Source: Epiperipatus broadwayi
Lineage: Eukaryota; Onychophora; Udeonychophora; Euonychophora; Peripatidae
Assembly (NCBI GenBank): GCA_028023455.1
Contig: JAQFVV010000064.1
Location: forward strand, 3,291,710 to 3,355,709
Direction of reading: 5' to 3'
Length of the DNA stretch: 64,000 nucleotides
The notes below the pieces were generated by a model, which saw nothing but the letters and a program-made list of their open reading frames with translations, made no database searches and was not told the origin of the DNA. Position 1 is the stretch's first letter, and each line of letters starts with the position of its first letter. The translations under genes and the position numbers were made by a program. Positions 47,366-58,875 of the stretch are shown here, in pieces.

Positions 47366-47830
47366 CGTGATTTGCAATATTAATGAAATGATGGCATTAC
47401 ACAAAAAAAATGTTAGTTTAAATGTGCACTAAACAACAGTAAATGATTTTGTTTTTTAAATAACAAGACATTCAAATATGTACAACTTGGACATTAATAA
47501 CTTTTAAGAACGACATTTGAAAAAAAATTAAAATGTGATTTGCGATCTTAATGAAATGACAGCATTACACAAAAAAAATTGTTAGTTTAAATATGCACTA
47601 AACAAACAATAAATGATTTTGGTTTTTAAATAATATTTATAAAAACACATCAACTATATGTATGACTTTCACACATAACTTTTAAGAATGACATTCCCAA
47701 TCAAAAAAAATGTGATTTGTGATTTTAATAAAATGACACCATTATATAAAAAAATTGTTACTAAACAAACAGGAAATGATTTTGGTTTTTAAATAATATT
47801 TATAAAAACACATTAAGTATATTCATATGA
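47366..47830 (+). repeat. Three imperfect tandem units of about 170-185 bp
   Basis: Units start GTGATTTG near 47366, 47535 and 47719, each with AATGAAATGA, CATTACACAAAAAAA, a CACTAAACAA block and AAATGATTTTGGTTTTTAAA. They lie inside the 47129-48205 element. Confidence 0.85.
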
Positions 47831-47878
47831 TACTTACCGTGTAATATATCATGTGATACTTACCGTGTAATATATAAC
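47824..47878 (+). repeat. 26-bp tandem duplication
   Basis: TCATATGATACTTACCGTGT plus AATATA is repeated with a single change. It is part of the same element. Confidence 0.85.
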
Positions 47879-48689
47879 AGGAATTGTCACATTGAGACAA
47901 AACATCTCACTTTATACTACCACAGAAAATGGAGATCTCTACTAAAAATTTTCCATTCAAAAATGTAGCACATTATTGCAGAGTATGCTGGGATTTTCAA
48001 CAGAAATGTTAATAAATGTACTTTTTTTTATAAACAAATTTAATCAAAAAAAAAGATCGCACTGATAAAGAAAAACAGGTTTTGTCATGTATATTCACAG
48101 GGATTACTTTCTTTCAATTTGACATCATCATGACATTACCCATTTATTATGGGTATGAAAAGGCCTCCTATCTCCCCTATGTTGCAGTTCTAATACCAAT
48201 GTACCTCAAAAACTTATATTTTTTCTAATAAATTTACAAATTTTAATGTTTTTAATTATTACTTTACTATATTTTGTTTTGCCATACAATTGAAATAGTT
48301 GATGTAAACAATAGATATTTTGATATGGATCTTTTGATTACATTGCGAAATAATAAATTTGACATTGGTGAAATAAGTTTTAACCATTTAAAAACATATT
48401 TTAAATTAGGATTTTCAATTTTCCCATAAATCTGAAACAATAATAATTTTGTATTTATTACCAAATATATACACTACTTAAGTTTTTTGAGTAAAAATAA
48501 TTCAAAGCTTAATTTTTATTTAATGTAATCATAAAAATGTCATAAATATGTAACCTTTAAATCTATATACTGTATCCATGATTATCAAATTGGAGAAAGT
48601 TATAAATAAATAATCAAAATATGATTGAAATAAACAACTAATAATAATAATAATATTTATCAAACTGGCTTTCATCTCTATTGAGACCA

Positions 48690-49180
48690 TTTCAAGATAT
48701 GATGTGATGTGATGCACTGTGACTTTTCCTTATACAGAGTCAGGAATCTCTCAGCAACTGTTCCCAGAGAAATCTTTTAGCCACTTTGACTTCCCTTTCC
48801 ATTCCCCACCCTAAGTTTTCCCATATTCTTCTCCATCTTGCTCATCCTATTTCTACAACATAATCTTTGTCAACTCTATGGCTTTTAAATTTAAAACCCC
48901 CTTAACTTTCCCAAACCCAGCATAAAAACCAATAAGCCACTTTCTGTATAATCACTTTGTTCATATTCATTCTTCTACAACTTCATTATTTGTATCTTTT
49001 CTGCTTTCAGGCATATATTTACATTCAATTAACAGATGTTTAATATTTTCTATGCCTTTCTTACACAACTTGCAGACTAAATCACCCATATTTTTCCATT
49101 TATATGTATATTCCCTTGCTGCTAAAGATCTTGTTATACTATACAATTCACATAGCCATCTACTGGACATTATTTACATT
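48690..49180 (-). mobile_element. LINE2 3' end fragment
   Basis: Minus strand with the LINE2 3' UTR (GGATTTCTCTGGGAACAGTT-like and the ACATCACATCA tail) and a coding piece at 49170-48967: AAREYTYKWKNMGDLVCKLC and IENIKHLLIECKYM. This is the zinc knuckle seen at 27913-28197. The frame then breaks. Truncated 5'. Confidence 0.88.
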
Positions 49181-50199
49181 AAAGTGCATTTTTAAAAACA
49201 TATAATTACATACTATAATCAAATAAATAAATTTAACATATTTCACATCTTACATATATATATACAATTCACAATATGCAAATAAATAAATAAAAATTTA
49301 TACCTATAATTTAAAAAAAAAAATTTTTTTTTACAATTTTTTTTCCCAAAAATAATAATAATTAAATATATATTTTATATCTTTTTTAAAAAATGTTATT
49401 TACATATATACAATCATTTCCTACATTTCCCAACTATTCAATAAAGCCCATTTCCCTCCTAATTTTGTCACTTGTGCAATCTAAAGCTTTTAAAGTTTTA
49501 CAATAGTTTTATCAAAAAAATTATCAACCTACTTATAAACTTCAAGGGCATTACTTTGGAAAGACAATAATTGGAATTATTTCACAGTTAAATCAAATTA
49601 TTCAGAATACTATTTGGAGAAAGTGACACACTGTAAGTGTCAGATGGGCCATAGTCCATGAACTTTTTTCTTTAAAACTTGCTTCTTTGCAATAACACTA
49701 AACCATACAATGCATTTCTTATATTTAAAGTAACCCAATCTCAAGTAAAAATTTTAACATAGTTTGAGAATCACACTTACTATTAATATTGTTTTCTCTA
49801 AATACCTGTGTTTTTCCACCACATATATTCCCCATAGCATGATGTATAATATTCCATCTGAATGCTATAATGTAGACAAAAATCATATTCATTCTTAGAG
49901 ATTTGGTTATAATATTGCATTAAAAGATTTAATACATTATGTATGTGCATTTGATTGCAACGATATTCAAAGTTTAATATTAAAAAGTTTACAATTTCTT
50001 CATTTAGATAGCAAGTTGATTTATAGCTTCTGGCAGAGAGATTTTGGTATTTTAAACCTCTCTTCACCTGATAATTAAAGGTCATTCTGAAAAATATATG
50101 TTTAATGAGAGACAACTATTCTGTAACTTATTCATGAAGCTAATAATTTAGAAGAGTGTGAAACTCATACCAGGGATATTGTGAATTAATTTGATTGGT

Positions 50200-50203
<4 letters not shown>
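49181..50203. other. AT-rich non-coding DNA
   Basis: A 105-codon minus frame at 49798-50115 has no domain or splice context that I recognise; otherwise no feature. Confidence 0.4.

Positions 50204-50289
<86 letters not shown>
50204..50289. repeat. (AT)n microsatellite, 86 bp
   Basis: Uninterrupted alternating AT. It opens Ile-Tyr frames on both strands that are spurious. Confidence 0.97.
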
Positions 50290-50292
<3 letters not shown>

Positions 50293-52520
50293 ACTGCTAA
50301 TGAACAGCACTACATGTTTCATAATTTGTATGAAAATATAATAATTATTTTTAAGGATGTTAAAAAAAGATTTTAAAGAATAAAAATACTGTAAAGTCAT
50401 TTATTCTTAAATAATCAGAATAAAATTCACAAAAGAAATAAATAAAGTTTTAAAAAAATTGAATATAATTTAGAAAAGTTTTGAGAAAGAGAAATATAAT
50501 TTAGAAAGTGTTTAAAGAGTTTTTTAAAAAAATTAAGAAATGCAAATTGCTAAAAGACAAAGCGCTGTGTCATCTTGTTATAATAAAGTTTTGCTAGTTA
50601 AAGAGGGAGTGGGGGGGGGGGTAACTAAGTAAAAAGTTAAAATATAGAGTTCTCTCTTTTCATAAACTTAAAGAAAAACTTATGTGTATGTAAAAATGAA
50701 AATAGAATTATAATGTGAAAGGAACATGTATAAAACTTAAATCCATTTAAAGATTGCTTGGCTGATAAACACAAGAAAGGGAATAATAACTATAAATTGC
50801 AGTAAATGAAAACAATGAAAAATAATTCAAAATGATATTTTATCTAAAGGCCAGATTAATTTATGCAAGTATGCAGATTAAAATACAATGGGAATGTAAT
50901 TAATAAAATTTATAAATTAATTAAACTAGATTGGAGTGATAAGTAGAGAGACAATAAAGAGGAATCATATAAAAGGACTGAAAATCCATTCATTATTATT
51001 CTTGATTCTTGATTATTCTTCAATTTCATTCATAGCAATCATTAAGATTAAGATTGTACTTGTATTACTACTGTGAAACTTCAGAGAAGAGAAAATGGGA
51101 AAAGCTATCAGCATCCCCAAAATGTGATTAGGTGACTTCACATTTACTGAAGAACAATCTAATAACATGCAGTGCTAGACAATCACCAGAGTATGAAGTT
51201 AGTCTCCAGTCCTGGTCCTCCAGAACACCAGAAATCCTCCATCTAGAAGTCATGCCTACTTAATAATTTGAACAGTCAAGAAATGTTTATCTCAGAAGTG
51301 CAGAAAGTCAGCCAGGAGCCAAAATCATTAGTGAAGTTCAAAAATCCAACTGGTTGGTGACCAATACAATAGAAGAAAGAGAGGAGTTGTATTCTGAGAA
51401 GTATAAAGTGCAAAAATCCTAGGTAATTATGAATTTCCTTATTCCCATTCATGAACTGATGGTGTTCGGCTTTGTTAGACTTTGATAGCTATAGAAATCT
51501 TTTAAGTGCCTCCCATAATTATCATATACAATAAACTCTAGTAAGTGCATACATATTTAATCTTCTCATAATATATTTTAATTAATATGTGCAAAGCTTT
51601 CCTTTGAGTAGTGAATTTATATTTCCAGGTGTATGTACGTATGCAGATCTATAATGTTTTAATTGTATTATTCTTTATTATCATGTATTTTACTAAAAGT
51701 GTGTTTAAATGAATTTATAATTTTCTTAAATAGTCAAAATAAGAGTCATAGATCACATGACCCTATCTCTTAAGCTTGTAAGTTATAAACAATGAGGATT
51801 GCCAATTCCTCTACAAGCTTTATGATAAATGCTTATCCAGAGCCAGCACTTAAAATATCTCTGTCAGGAACCCCTTCCCAAACCTCTGACCATGGTTTTA
51901 TGCTTTGGCACTCCTCAGAGAGGTGTCAGGCTAGGTTCAGACACTAGAACTAAAAATGCCAACCCAAAGCCAAGCACTAATTTTCTTTAATATAATATTC
52001 TTTAATATCAAGTTTTAATTAGAAGTGTTTTAAAATAAATTGTTTGTTTGCTAGTTATTGTTTGGTCAGTTCTCTTCAATAATTATGCCACTAATAGACA
52101 ATCTTTAGTTAAGTGTAAGCATTAAGTGGTTTACTATAGTTTGTCTTCCTACAAATAAATAAAAGAGCTAGTTAGAGATTAATCAAGTGCTAAATTGTTT
52201 ACCTGTAATCCAGGCATGCTAATTATAACTTATGATTAGCTGGCACCCGAGGTTTTACCTCAAAACATATAGCAGCCAAGAAGTTCTATAGCCTGGAAAT
52301 GTGGTCACAGGTTATATTTTGTATAGCCTTGGTCTGATTATAGGTGCCATTGGTCTTATCCACCTTCTATATTTGACTTCTCTGCTTGAAGGTCAGGTGT
52401 GATGTGATAATAAAGTGCAGCTGGAATAGATCGAGATTTAATAAGAATTATTCTTTTTTTGTTTGTTGATTTATATAATCAGAGTGATCTTTCTCCTACT
52501 CAGTTCAATATATATGTATA
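50290..52520. other. Non-coding DNA, no recognised feature
   Basis: Includes a G10 run near 50610 and less AT-rich patches at 51060-51440, 51780-51970 and 52200-52430. These do not keep an open frame and do not recur in the window. They could be unknown repeats or untranslated sequence. Confidence 0.4.
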
Positions 52521-52590
52521 TATAATAACAATCAACTCTTAAGGTTGAGATTATTGATAGCTTAAGGGTTGATTGTTATCATATAAATTT
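52521..52590. repeat. Short hairpin
   Basis: ATAACAATCAACTCTTAAG and its near-exact complement CTTAAGGGTTGATTGTTAT flank a loop of about 17 bp. Confidence 0.8.
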
Positions 52591-52816
52591 ATAAACCTTT
52601 ATTGTCTTAATAATATGATTCAAAAATTTAAAAAAAATCATTGTAAGCTTTTGAACTACAAATTGTGTAATTGTAGTTTCCACATCAAATACTAATTCAA
52701 ATCACATGCTAGGCTATCTTGGACCAAAAATATAGCAAATACGGGAATTTTATTGTATACAAACATACATTATTTCCAATAATCCCAGTGCATAATGCTA
52801 TACTAAAATAAATATA

Positions 52817-53781
52817 CACCTGGGTCTCGTTTTATATGGTAGATAGGTTCCACAGAAAACCTGCATTAAAAAAATAGCACAAAAATAGACTTAACTTACC
52901 TTGAAAAATGGGGGATAGGGTCTGTAATTTTCAGAATTCACATAAAAGCAAAGCAACAAGGAAAAATTACTTTAAAATTTGCATTAAAAAATAAGCTAAT
53001 AAAGTATGACTAATAAAAAATTTCAAATATTTGAAAAAAATTAATACAGGACAAACTTTTTTTATTAACTACAGTATTTAATTTTACATTTTTCATATAT
53101 ATTTTAATCATTACCACTAGTGTTCATTTGTAAACTGGTAAGAAATCAGATTCGATGTGATGTGATGTATTGTGGCTTCTCCTTAAACGAAGTCAAGAAT
53201 CTCTCAGCAAATATGCCCAGAGAAACCTGTTAGCCACTTTATTTTTATTCATGATGTGATGTACAACTAGCGCCACTTTCAGTCTTGTGCTGCATTAATG
53301 GTTATCTGTTTCTATATTAAAAAAAATGAGATCGCAATCAAAACAAAAAGATTATACATTATCATTAGAAAGATTATTTTCAGTTTATAAAATCTTCGTT
53401 TTTTATTTTAAAAATCTAAAAGTTATTTATTTAAGTTATATATAGCAAAATACGTTTTAAAAATTTAAATTTTTTGAATATTTATTGCGATATTTTTATA
53501 TGTAAATATAAATCTATTATTATTATTTACTCATTAGTATAAGTAGGTTATTTGCATAGAAGCTAATATTCTCAATACGGCTTCAGGCCATATTCATGTT
53601 AGCTGCTAATATAACATTATATTTTTGAAAAAAAAAAAGTATTTCAAGTCAAAATAAGTTATTAATAATTTAAATTTCTTGATATCTAATATAGTGAAAT
53701 ATTTAAGCTATTAAGAAGAAATATAAATCGCATAACTTCAAAATCGCATTAAAATAATCCGCATAAAATAAGACCCAAGTG
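52817..53781. mobile_element. 965-bp TA-flanked DNA element with 23-bp inverted ends
   Basis: Ends CACCTGGGTCTCGTTTTAT(A)TGG and, inverted, CACTTGGGTCTTATTTTATGCGG match at about 18 of 23 positions. TA lies on each side, and the empty R4 copy at 54078 has a single TA there. TA target choice suits the Tc1/mariner group or similar. No transposase. A LINE2 3' fragment (53153-53260) lies within it. Confidence 0.85.
53153..53260 (-). mobile_element. LINE2 3' end fragment
   Basis: Plus-strand text GATGTGATGTATTGTGGCTT, CTCCTTAAACGAAGTCAAGA and CCCAGAGAAACCTGTTAGCC equals the LINE2 3' UTR at 27680-27770. Minus orientation, about 100 bp only. Confidence 0.88.
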
Positions 53782-54077
53782 TACATATATTAAATCACCC
53801 CACATGGTTAAGAAATCCAGTATTGCCCCCCTGTGAACTAATATATAAATACATTAGAGTTTGTATTTCAAAATAGCCAGCTCAAAATGATACCACTTTG
53901 AACTGAACATATTAGATCTTAAATATTGAAATACAAACAAATTCAAACAAAGAACTTGAAATTTTAGCAACGATCTTAAATTTTTGCTGCAAAGAAACAT
54001 ATTTTACTATTATTATATAAAGACTAACTAAACATTAGTAATTTTAGTCTTTAAACCACCTAACACAAATGTATAAA

Positions 54078-54262
54078 AAATAATCCCAGTGCATAACACT
54101 ATATTGAAATAAATATACAAATATTAAATCCCTCCAATGGTTAAGAAATCCAGTACTGCCCTCTATGAACTAATATATAAATACATTATATATAAATATA
54201 TTATATTAGTTCACAAAGGGCAGTACTGGATTTCTTAACCATGTGAGGTGATTTAATATTTG
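54078..54262. repeat. R4 repeat copies in inverted arrangement
   Basis: A plus copy (54078-54180) is followed by a minus copy (about 54195-54262), sharing GTTAAGAAATCCAGTACTGC and TGAACTAATAT. Together they can form a hairpin. Confidence 0.85.
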
Positions 54263-55720
54263 ATTATTTTCAATGTATATATAAAATATTTAAGTATTTA
54301 TATACTTGTTTAATTGTGTGTATATGTTTGTCTTTTGAGATAGCCTTTTATCAATCAAGAATTGCCTTTTAATGTTGTTAAACAATACTTATTATAAAAA
54401 ATATTTGTATGATGTAAAAATAGGATTTTTTCATGTATATTTAAAAACATTATGTATTGTCTGAATGCTGTAGCAACTTTCTCAAAACTCTCAGCCACAT
54501 ACTTTGAAAAAATATCAAATAAAACTTTAAAAATTCATAAATTTCACATGTAGGCTCCTGACTAGTATTATAGCAGTCATTTTTTTTTGTTTGTGCAGGA
54601 ATGCTGGTGTTATTAAAATGTCAGTGCTTAAACTTATTATGAAGTTTGCTACTTTGAGTTTAAAAATTAGTTTTTTCTTTAATAAAAGCAGTCTTTCAAT
54701 AAGCAATCGGGTTTCCATTACTTGGCTTAAAATCACTTTCTTCTACAATATACAGTAAACATTTGCTGCTTTTGCGGGCATTTAACAATAAAACTGGAAA
54801 TAAAACAAATATTGTTTATTAGTCTTTAAAAAAATATTTAGATATCAATGCTCTATAGAGGATCTAATGCAGAAAATTAAAGATTAGCACATTTTTTGCT
54901 CTCAAAATACTCAACATATCTTTTGTATTCAAATCTTGAAAATAAATAGTCTATTTATATATTTAAGATTTTTTTTCCCCAAAATGATAATGAAATATTT
55001 ATTGTTGATAAGAATATGATAATTAGATTCAGATTTTATTCAAAAACATTTGTTTTTTTTTTTTTTAGAAATACAGAAGCAATGTAATAATGTAAAACAG
55101 ATCACTGCAATTGACTACAAAAAAATCCATGTATAAATATTGTGGCTGTTATTTTTTGCTATTTTTTAAATAGTTATATATAAAATTTAAAATTTTGAAA
55201 TATAATTTTATTTCTTTATGTATTCTTCACAAAAATTTATTTTGGTATTAGAAATGAAGTTTAAATAAATTTTATTTTGTTTCAGGTACATTTTTATTGC
55301 CAATAGAGAAAAAATAAAATGTATTATTATGATTATGTATTTTAATTTATTCCCTATTTCTATATTTACAAAGTTGAAATATTATCTTTAATTTTTTATA
55401 TTTTTAAAAAATATTTTAAAAATTGGAATATATAATGAAGAATAAGGACCTTTAAATAAAAAAAAAAAAAGAAAATTAATCCAAATGGAAATTAAAATCT
55501 GTTAACAAACATATAATGTTATGTGGTTAAAATTCCCTTTAAAATGGCCTCCAAATGTTAATTGCAATTCTGAAAACTTAAAAGAAGGCATGCATTGTTT
55601 TGTTTATGTGTTTATGCTAAGTTTACTCATGGTATATGTGAAATATTTAGTGAAGACTGAAATATTTTTAAATCTGTGGTTAGAGAATACAAATAAAGAA
55701 TGTTCCAGTAGATATTAAAG
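54263..55720. other. AT-rich non-coding DNA
   Basis: No recognised feature; a plus frame at 55521-55718 lacks any domain. Confidence 0.45.
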
Positions 55721-55724
55721 TACT

Positions 55725-56065
55725 AAACATCAGATGATTACCATTCTTTATGCTTACACAAGCTGATAACACAGAGGCAAATATCCCCATACAGTGGTAC
55801 CACTCCTTGCAAGCCAGAATAATCAATGGATGCTAGAAGGTTAGGACATAAAATCCCTATCTAGTGCATATTCATCCAATATCCCCAGAATAATTTCTAA
55901 CTTCTGGCTCCTCACTGATGAAAGCCACAAGCTAGAAACTAGTCTAGAAATATTGGATGAGTAGGCACTAGATAAGGATTTTATGTACAACCCCTAACAT
56001 CCATTGATTACTCTGGCTTGCACTGAGTGGCACTATTGTATGGAGAGACTCACCTCTGTGTAGAT
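55725..56065. mobile_element. Foldback of ribozyme family R2
   Basis: A left arm (about 55784-55910, minus orientation) and right arm (about 55911-56050, plus) share CACTAGATAAGGATTTTATG, CATCCATTGATTACTCTGGC, TTGCACTGAGTGG and TATGGAGAG. There is almost no spacer. Only the right arm holds a complete hammerhead. The left arm keeps the 3' half of one (GTTA, GAAA, TTATTC). Confidence 0.85.
55906..55955 (+). ncRNA. Hammerhead ribozyme motif, family R2, core intact
   Basis: CTGATGA at 55915-55921, stem II AGC-CACAA-GCT with an A-A mismatch at its base, GAAA at 55935-55938, palindromic stem III ACTAGT, C17 at 55944. In the sister copy at 61891 the stem I strands are TCCTCA and TGAGGA; here the second strand has decayed to TAGAAA, so stem I is weak. 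Confidence 0.7.
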
Positions 56066-56334
56066 ATTAAAATATTATATTAAAAAATACTGAGTCTACA
56101 GAAAGACTTTAATAATAAAACCACTGAAATATCTGCCATTAAGATAGTTATGGAAAGTAAGGGGTAGATGTATGTAGATTCAGATATCAATATGAACTTA
56201 AAAATGAAGCATTTCATGGCTCATTTTAGTTTTGGAAGAATGGTTATCATCTTTTTTTTTTATTATTTAGAATCATTTTAAAAGTCATTTTAATTTTTTT
56301 AAATTTCTAATGCAAATACCCAGCTGCAATCACA

Positions 56335-56558
56335 AAACATCACAAGAAACTGCTGCTATCTATATAGGACTGAAACCATAACCTATGAACCTTGAATTCA
56401 AATATCCACCTGTCTGCCATGAAGAGCAAAATAATCAAATGTTTTTGTTCAATAATTCCTAAGAAGTTTAAATCTCTGAAAGTGACAGAACTGGTACCAT
56501 GATCAATGGATCTTGAATTCCAAATCCTCCATTCTATCACCACACTAAAACATGCAAA
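56335..56558 (-). mobile_element. tRNA-like SINE, tandem pair
   Basis: Minus strand: TTTAGTGTGGTGATAGAATG (A-box region), GGATTTGGAATTCAAGATCC (B-box-like) and ACCAGTTCTGTCACTTTC. A second, more decayed unit lies at 56405-56340 (GGATATTTGAATTCAAGGTT, GGTTTCAGTCC). Related to 56612 and 57620. Confidence 0.6.
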
Positions 56559-56605
56559 GTATGATTATTATAAGGTAAGAAGCTATGATTGTTTGCAGAT
56601 GAAAA

Positions 56606-56705
56606 TAAGTTGATGGTTTAGTGTAGTAGTAAAGTGTCAGCTTTTGGATCTTCGGATCGATTCCGATTCCAGCATTTCTGGCGTTCAAATTATTTTTGAA
56701 CTCTA
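56606..56705 (+). mobile_element. tRNA-like SINE
   Basis: TGGTTTAGTGTAGTAGTAAA (A-box region) and GGATCGATTCC (B box) are about 35 bp apart, followed by CCAGCATTTCTGGCGTTC. The order is the same as in the copy at 57620. Confidence 0.65.
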
Positions 56706-57617
56706 GTTCATATCTATTCGATTTTTTTAAAGAAGTATTTTTTTTAACACAATTCGCCCAGGTATTTATATAGAGGAGTATGTGCGTGTAAAGTTTTATA
56801 AACATGACATATAATTAGAAAAACAATATGTCTGCAGCAAATCGATTTTCTAACAAACAGCAATAAAATAGAGTGAGGATAATAATAAATGGGTCTAATG
56901 TCAAAACTATAAATATTGAATCTATTTCAAGTGAGAGCATTCCGCAAATCGCTTGAGTCTTTTGGGGAAATGTTTACTAGAAAAATAATCCGTATCATTT
57001 GCAACTTATAATAATTAAATTATTAATAATAAATGATACAGCATGGAATGATAAATATGGTTTCGTTTAAATTAAGATCAAAAAATCGTATAGCAGTTAG
57101 TTTTTTTGGAATTTATATTTACTTAATTAATTATAAGCAGCTTAAATTTCAAGGTTAAGACTAATTTTAAAAAAGAAAAAAATCGTGACTCTTTTAATTC
57201 AAATATATATATATCTCAAAAGTTCAATGCCCACAAACAAATGGAATAACTAAGCAATAGAATAGAGCTTTGATCAAATGATACTTGGTTACCATCAATG
57301 GTAGACAGTTTGCCATTGATTGACGCCCATAAAACAATTTATTCTAAAAACGTAATTTATATCATATTCTTTAATGAGTTCTGGGCAACAAGAATTCTAT
57401 GACTAAAACGCAAATCCGTAGTCTTGATTGAACTATTTGAATATGTAAGGTATATAAAGAATGAAAATCATATCTATTGACTATCAATTGTCAAGTAAAA
57501 AATATTGGGTTTAATTAGTGAAATAAAATATATGATATTAATAATCATTATTTTCCAACCAATTCTTAATCACTCATAATTATTTCTTTCAACCATTATT
57601 AATCCTTCACATATCCT

Positions 57618-57712
57618 GAATGGTTTAGTGCAGTAATAGAGTGTTAGACTCCGGAATGTAAGTTCCTAAATTCTATTCCAGTTCTGGCATTTCCGAAAAA
57701 CAACTTCCTACG
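57618..57712 (+). mobile_element. tRNA-like SINE
   Basis: TGGTTTAGTGCAGTAATAGA (A-box region), GTTAGACTCCGGAATG, a degenerate B box (AAATTCTATTCC) and CAGTTCTGGCATTTCC. It lies immediately upstream of RTE copy F. Confidence 0.65.
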
Positions 57713-57739
57713 AACTCACAAGCAGTAAAACCATTCAAT

Positions 57740-58300
57740 TATTATTAATCCATTGCATAATAATGTCTCTGACTTTAATCAAATTTTTTTCATCCATAGC
57801 ATCTGTCATCACAACACACTAGCAAAATTGCTTCTCTCAACCATTTATCGTACATATGGTCTCCTTCTAGGTCTTTCACAACATTTCTGGGCTCCAATTT
57901 GAAACTTCAATTAATCTCTAGCATTGTGCCTAGCCTAACATTACTCCAGCCTTTTATTATTTGAATATATTCTATCTTTTAATACACTGGAAAGTGGTGG
58001 GCCTGGAAGTCAAAGCTTGTGTATTGTGTTTCTGCTCAATCACTTTTGGCACTCCACCTTCTTATGAACTTGTAAACAATAAAACTCTCATAATTCTTTA
58101 CTAAAATTTCTTTCACTGATGTCAATGATACTTGTTGGTTTTCTCATCCATGTATTTTGCTTTATCAAAATCTCTAATTTTTTTTTACTACTATGTCTCT
58201 AAATCTAATAAGCATTGTTTTTAATTAAAAATCATCCATTTAAGAAGCATGGACATCTTTCCATTTAAAATTGACTTACCAAATCTTTACTTTGGTTTTT
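57740..58300 (-). mobile_element. Decayed RTE-type LINE, 3' part (copy F)
   Basis: Minus strand matches the C-terminal coding region and 3' end of copies A and C (blocks equivalent to GGTCTTTTACAATCTCTTGA and TTCTTTCAATGATATCAGTA). Full of indels; about 100 bp near 57970-58090 does not match and may be a further insertion. Confidence 0.75.
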
Positions 58301-58434
58301 TTTAAAAAAAGACAATAAATATTACTTGTAGTGTCAAAACAAGTCTGTCATGGAAATAAGAACTTGTAGCTGGTGGTAATTTGTCATTAATTCATATTAC
58401 TAAACATTTAATATGATTTATGATAGGCTGAATG

Positions 58435-58875
58435 CAAGTTAATAAGTTATTAAAGAACCAAAGACACCAAAATATATGGGTACTGAACTGAATTCAGACC
58501 TATATGACTATATAAGCTAATGAGCTTGGATTGAAAATATTGTTTTCAATTTTATTCTCATAGTTTTGTACTTAAGTAGAGAGAAAAGGTGACTGCTGGA
58601 GGATTGCATTAGATCCTAAGATCTAGGTGCAGTGCTCTCAGATCCAAGGCTCCTCACTGACAAAAGCCACAAGCTAGAAACTAGTCCTGGGATATTGAAT
58701 GAATAGGCACTAGATAGGGATATTATGCACAAGCCTTCTGGCATCCATTGATTACTCTGGCTTGCACTGAGTTGCCCTACTGTATGGAGAGTTTTGCCTG
58801 TTTTAATAACAGTTATGAGCAAGCATAAGAAATGGTGATCATGTGATGTTTTAGTGGTTTAATCTGAGTGCAAGT
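58435..58875 (+). mobile_element. Full-length unit of ribozyme family R2
   Basis: A head from AAGTTATTAAAGAACCAAAG with tRNA-box-like GGTACTGAACTGAATTCAG, then CTCAGATCCAAGGCTCCTCA, the hammerhead, GGCACTAGATAGGGAT, CATCCATTGATTACTCTGGC, TATGGAGAGTTTTGCCTGTT and a tail ending GATGTTTTAGTGGTTTAAT. The length of about 440 bp agrees with the tandem spacing at 61897-62311. Confidence 0.8.
58650..58695 (+). ncRNA. Hammerhead ribozyme motif, family R2, broken core
   Basis: TCCTCA, CTGACAA (G8 changed to A; 58657-58663), stem II AGC-CACAA-GCT, GAAA (58677-58680), palindrome ACTAGT, C17 at 58686, then CTGGGA. One core base is wrong and stem I is weakened. Confidence 0.7.

Larger units (their letters stand above)
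47129..48205. mobile_element. 1077-bp DNA element with 8-bp target duplication and internal tandem repeats
   Basis: Inverted ends (A/G)GTAC(T/A)TTGGTATTAG(A)(G/A)CTGCAACA are flanked by TCAAAAAC at 47121-47128 and 48206-48213. An 8-bp duplication is typical of hAT, P and Merlin elements. A second inversion near the left end (CATGTATTAGACCTACTGCA with its complement near 47310) forms a subterminal hairpin. The interior has three tandem units and a doubled TGATACTTACCGTGTAATAT. No transposase frame, so it is non-autonomous. Confidence 0.85.
52780..53865 (+). repeat. R4 repeat split by a DNA element
   Basis: AATAATCCCAGTGCATAATG on the left and ACATGGTTAAGAAATCCAGT through ACTAATATATAAATACATTA on the right are continuous in the copy at 54078-54180. 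They are separated here by the 965-bp element. Confidence 0.85.

Noticed and set aside
50140-50400. Open frames of Ile-Tyr repeats
   Set aside because: A direct product of the (AT)n microsatellite.
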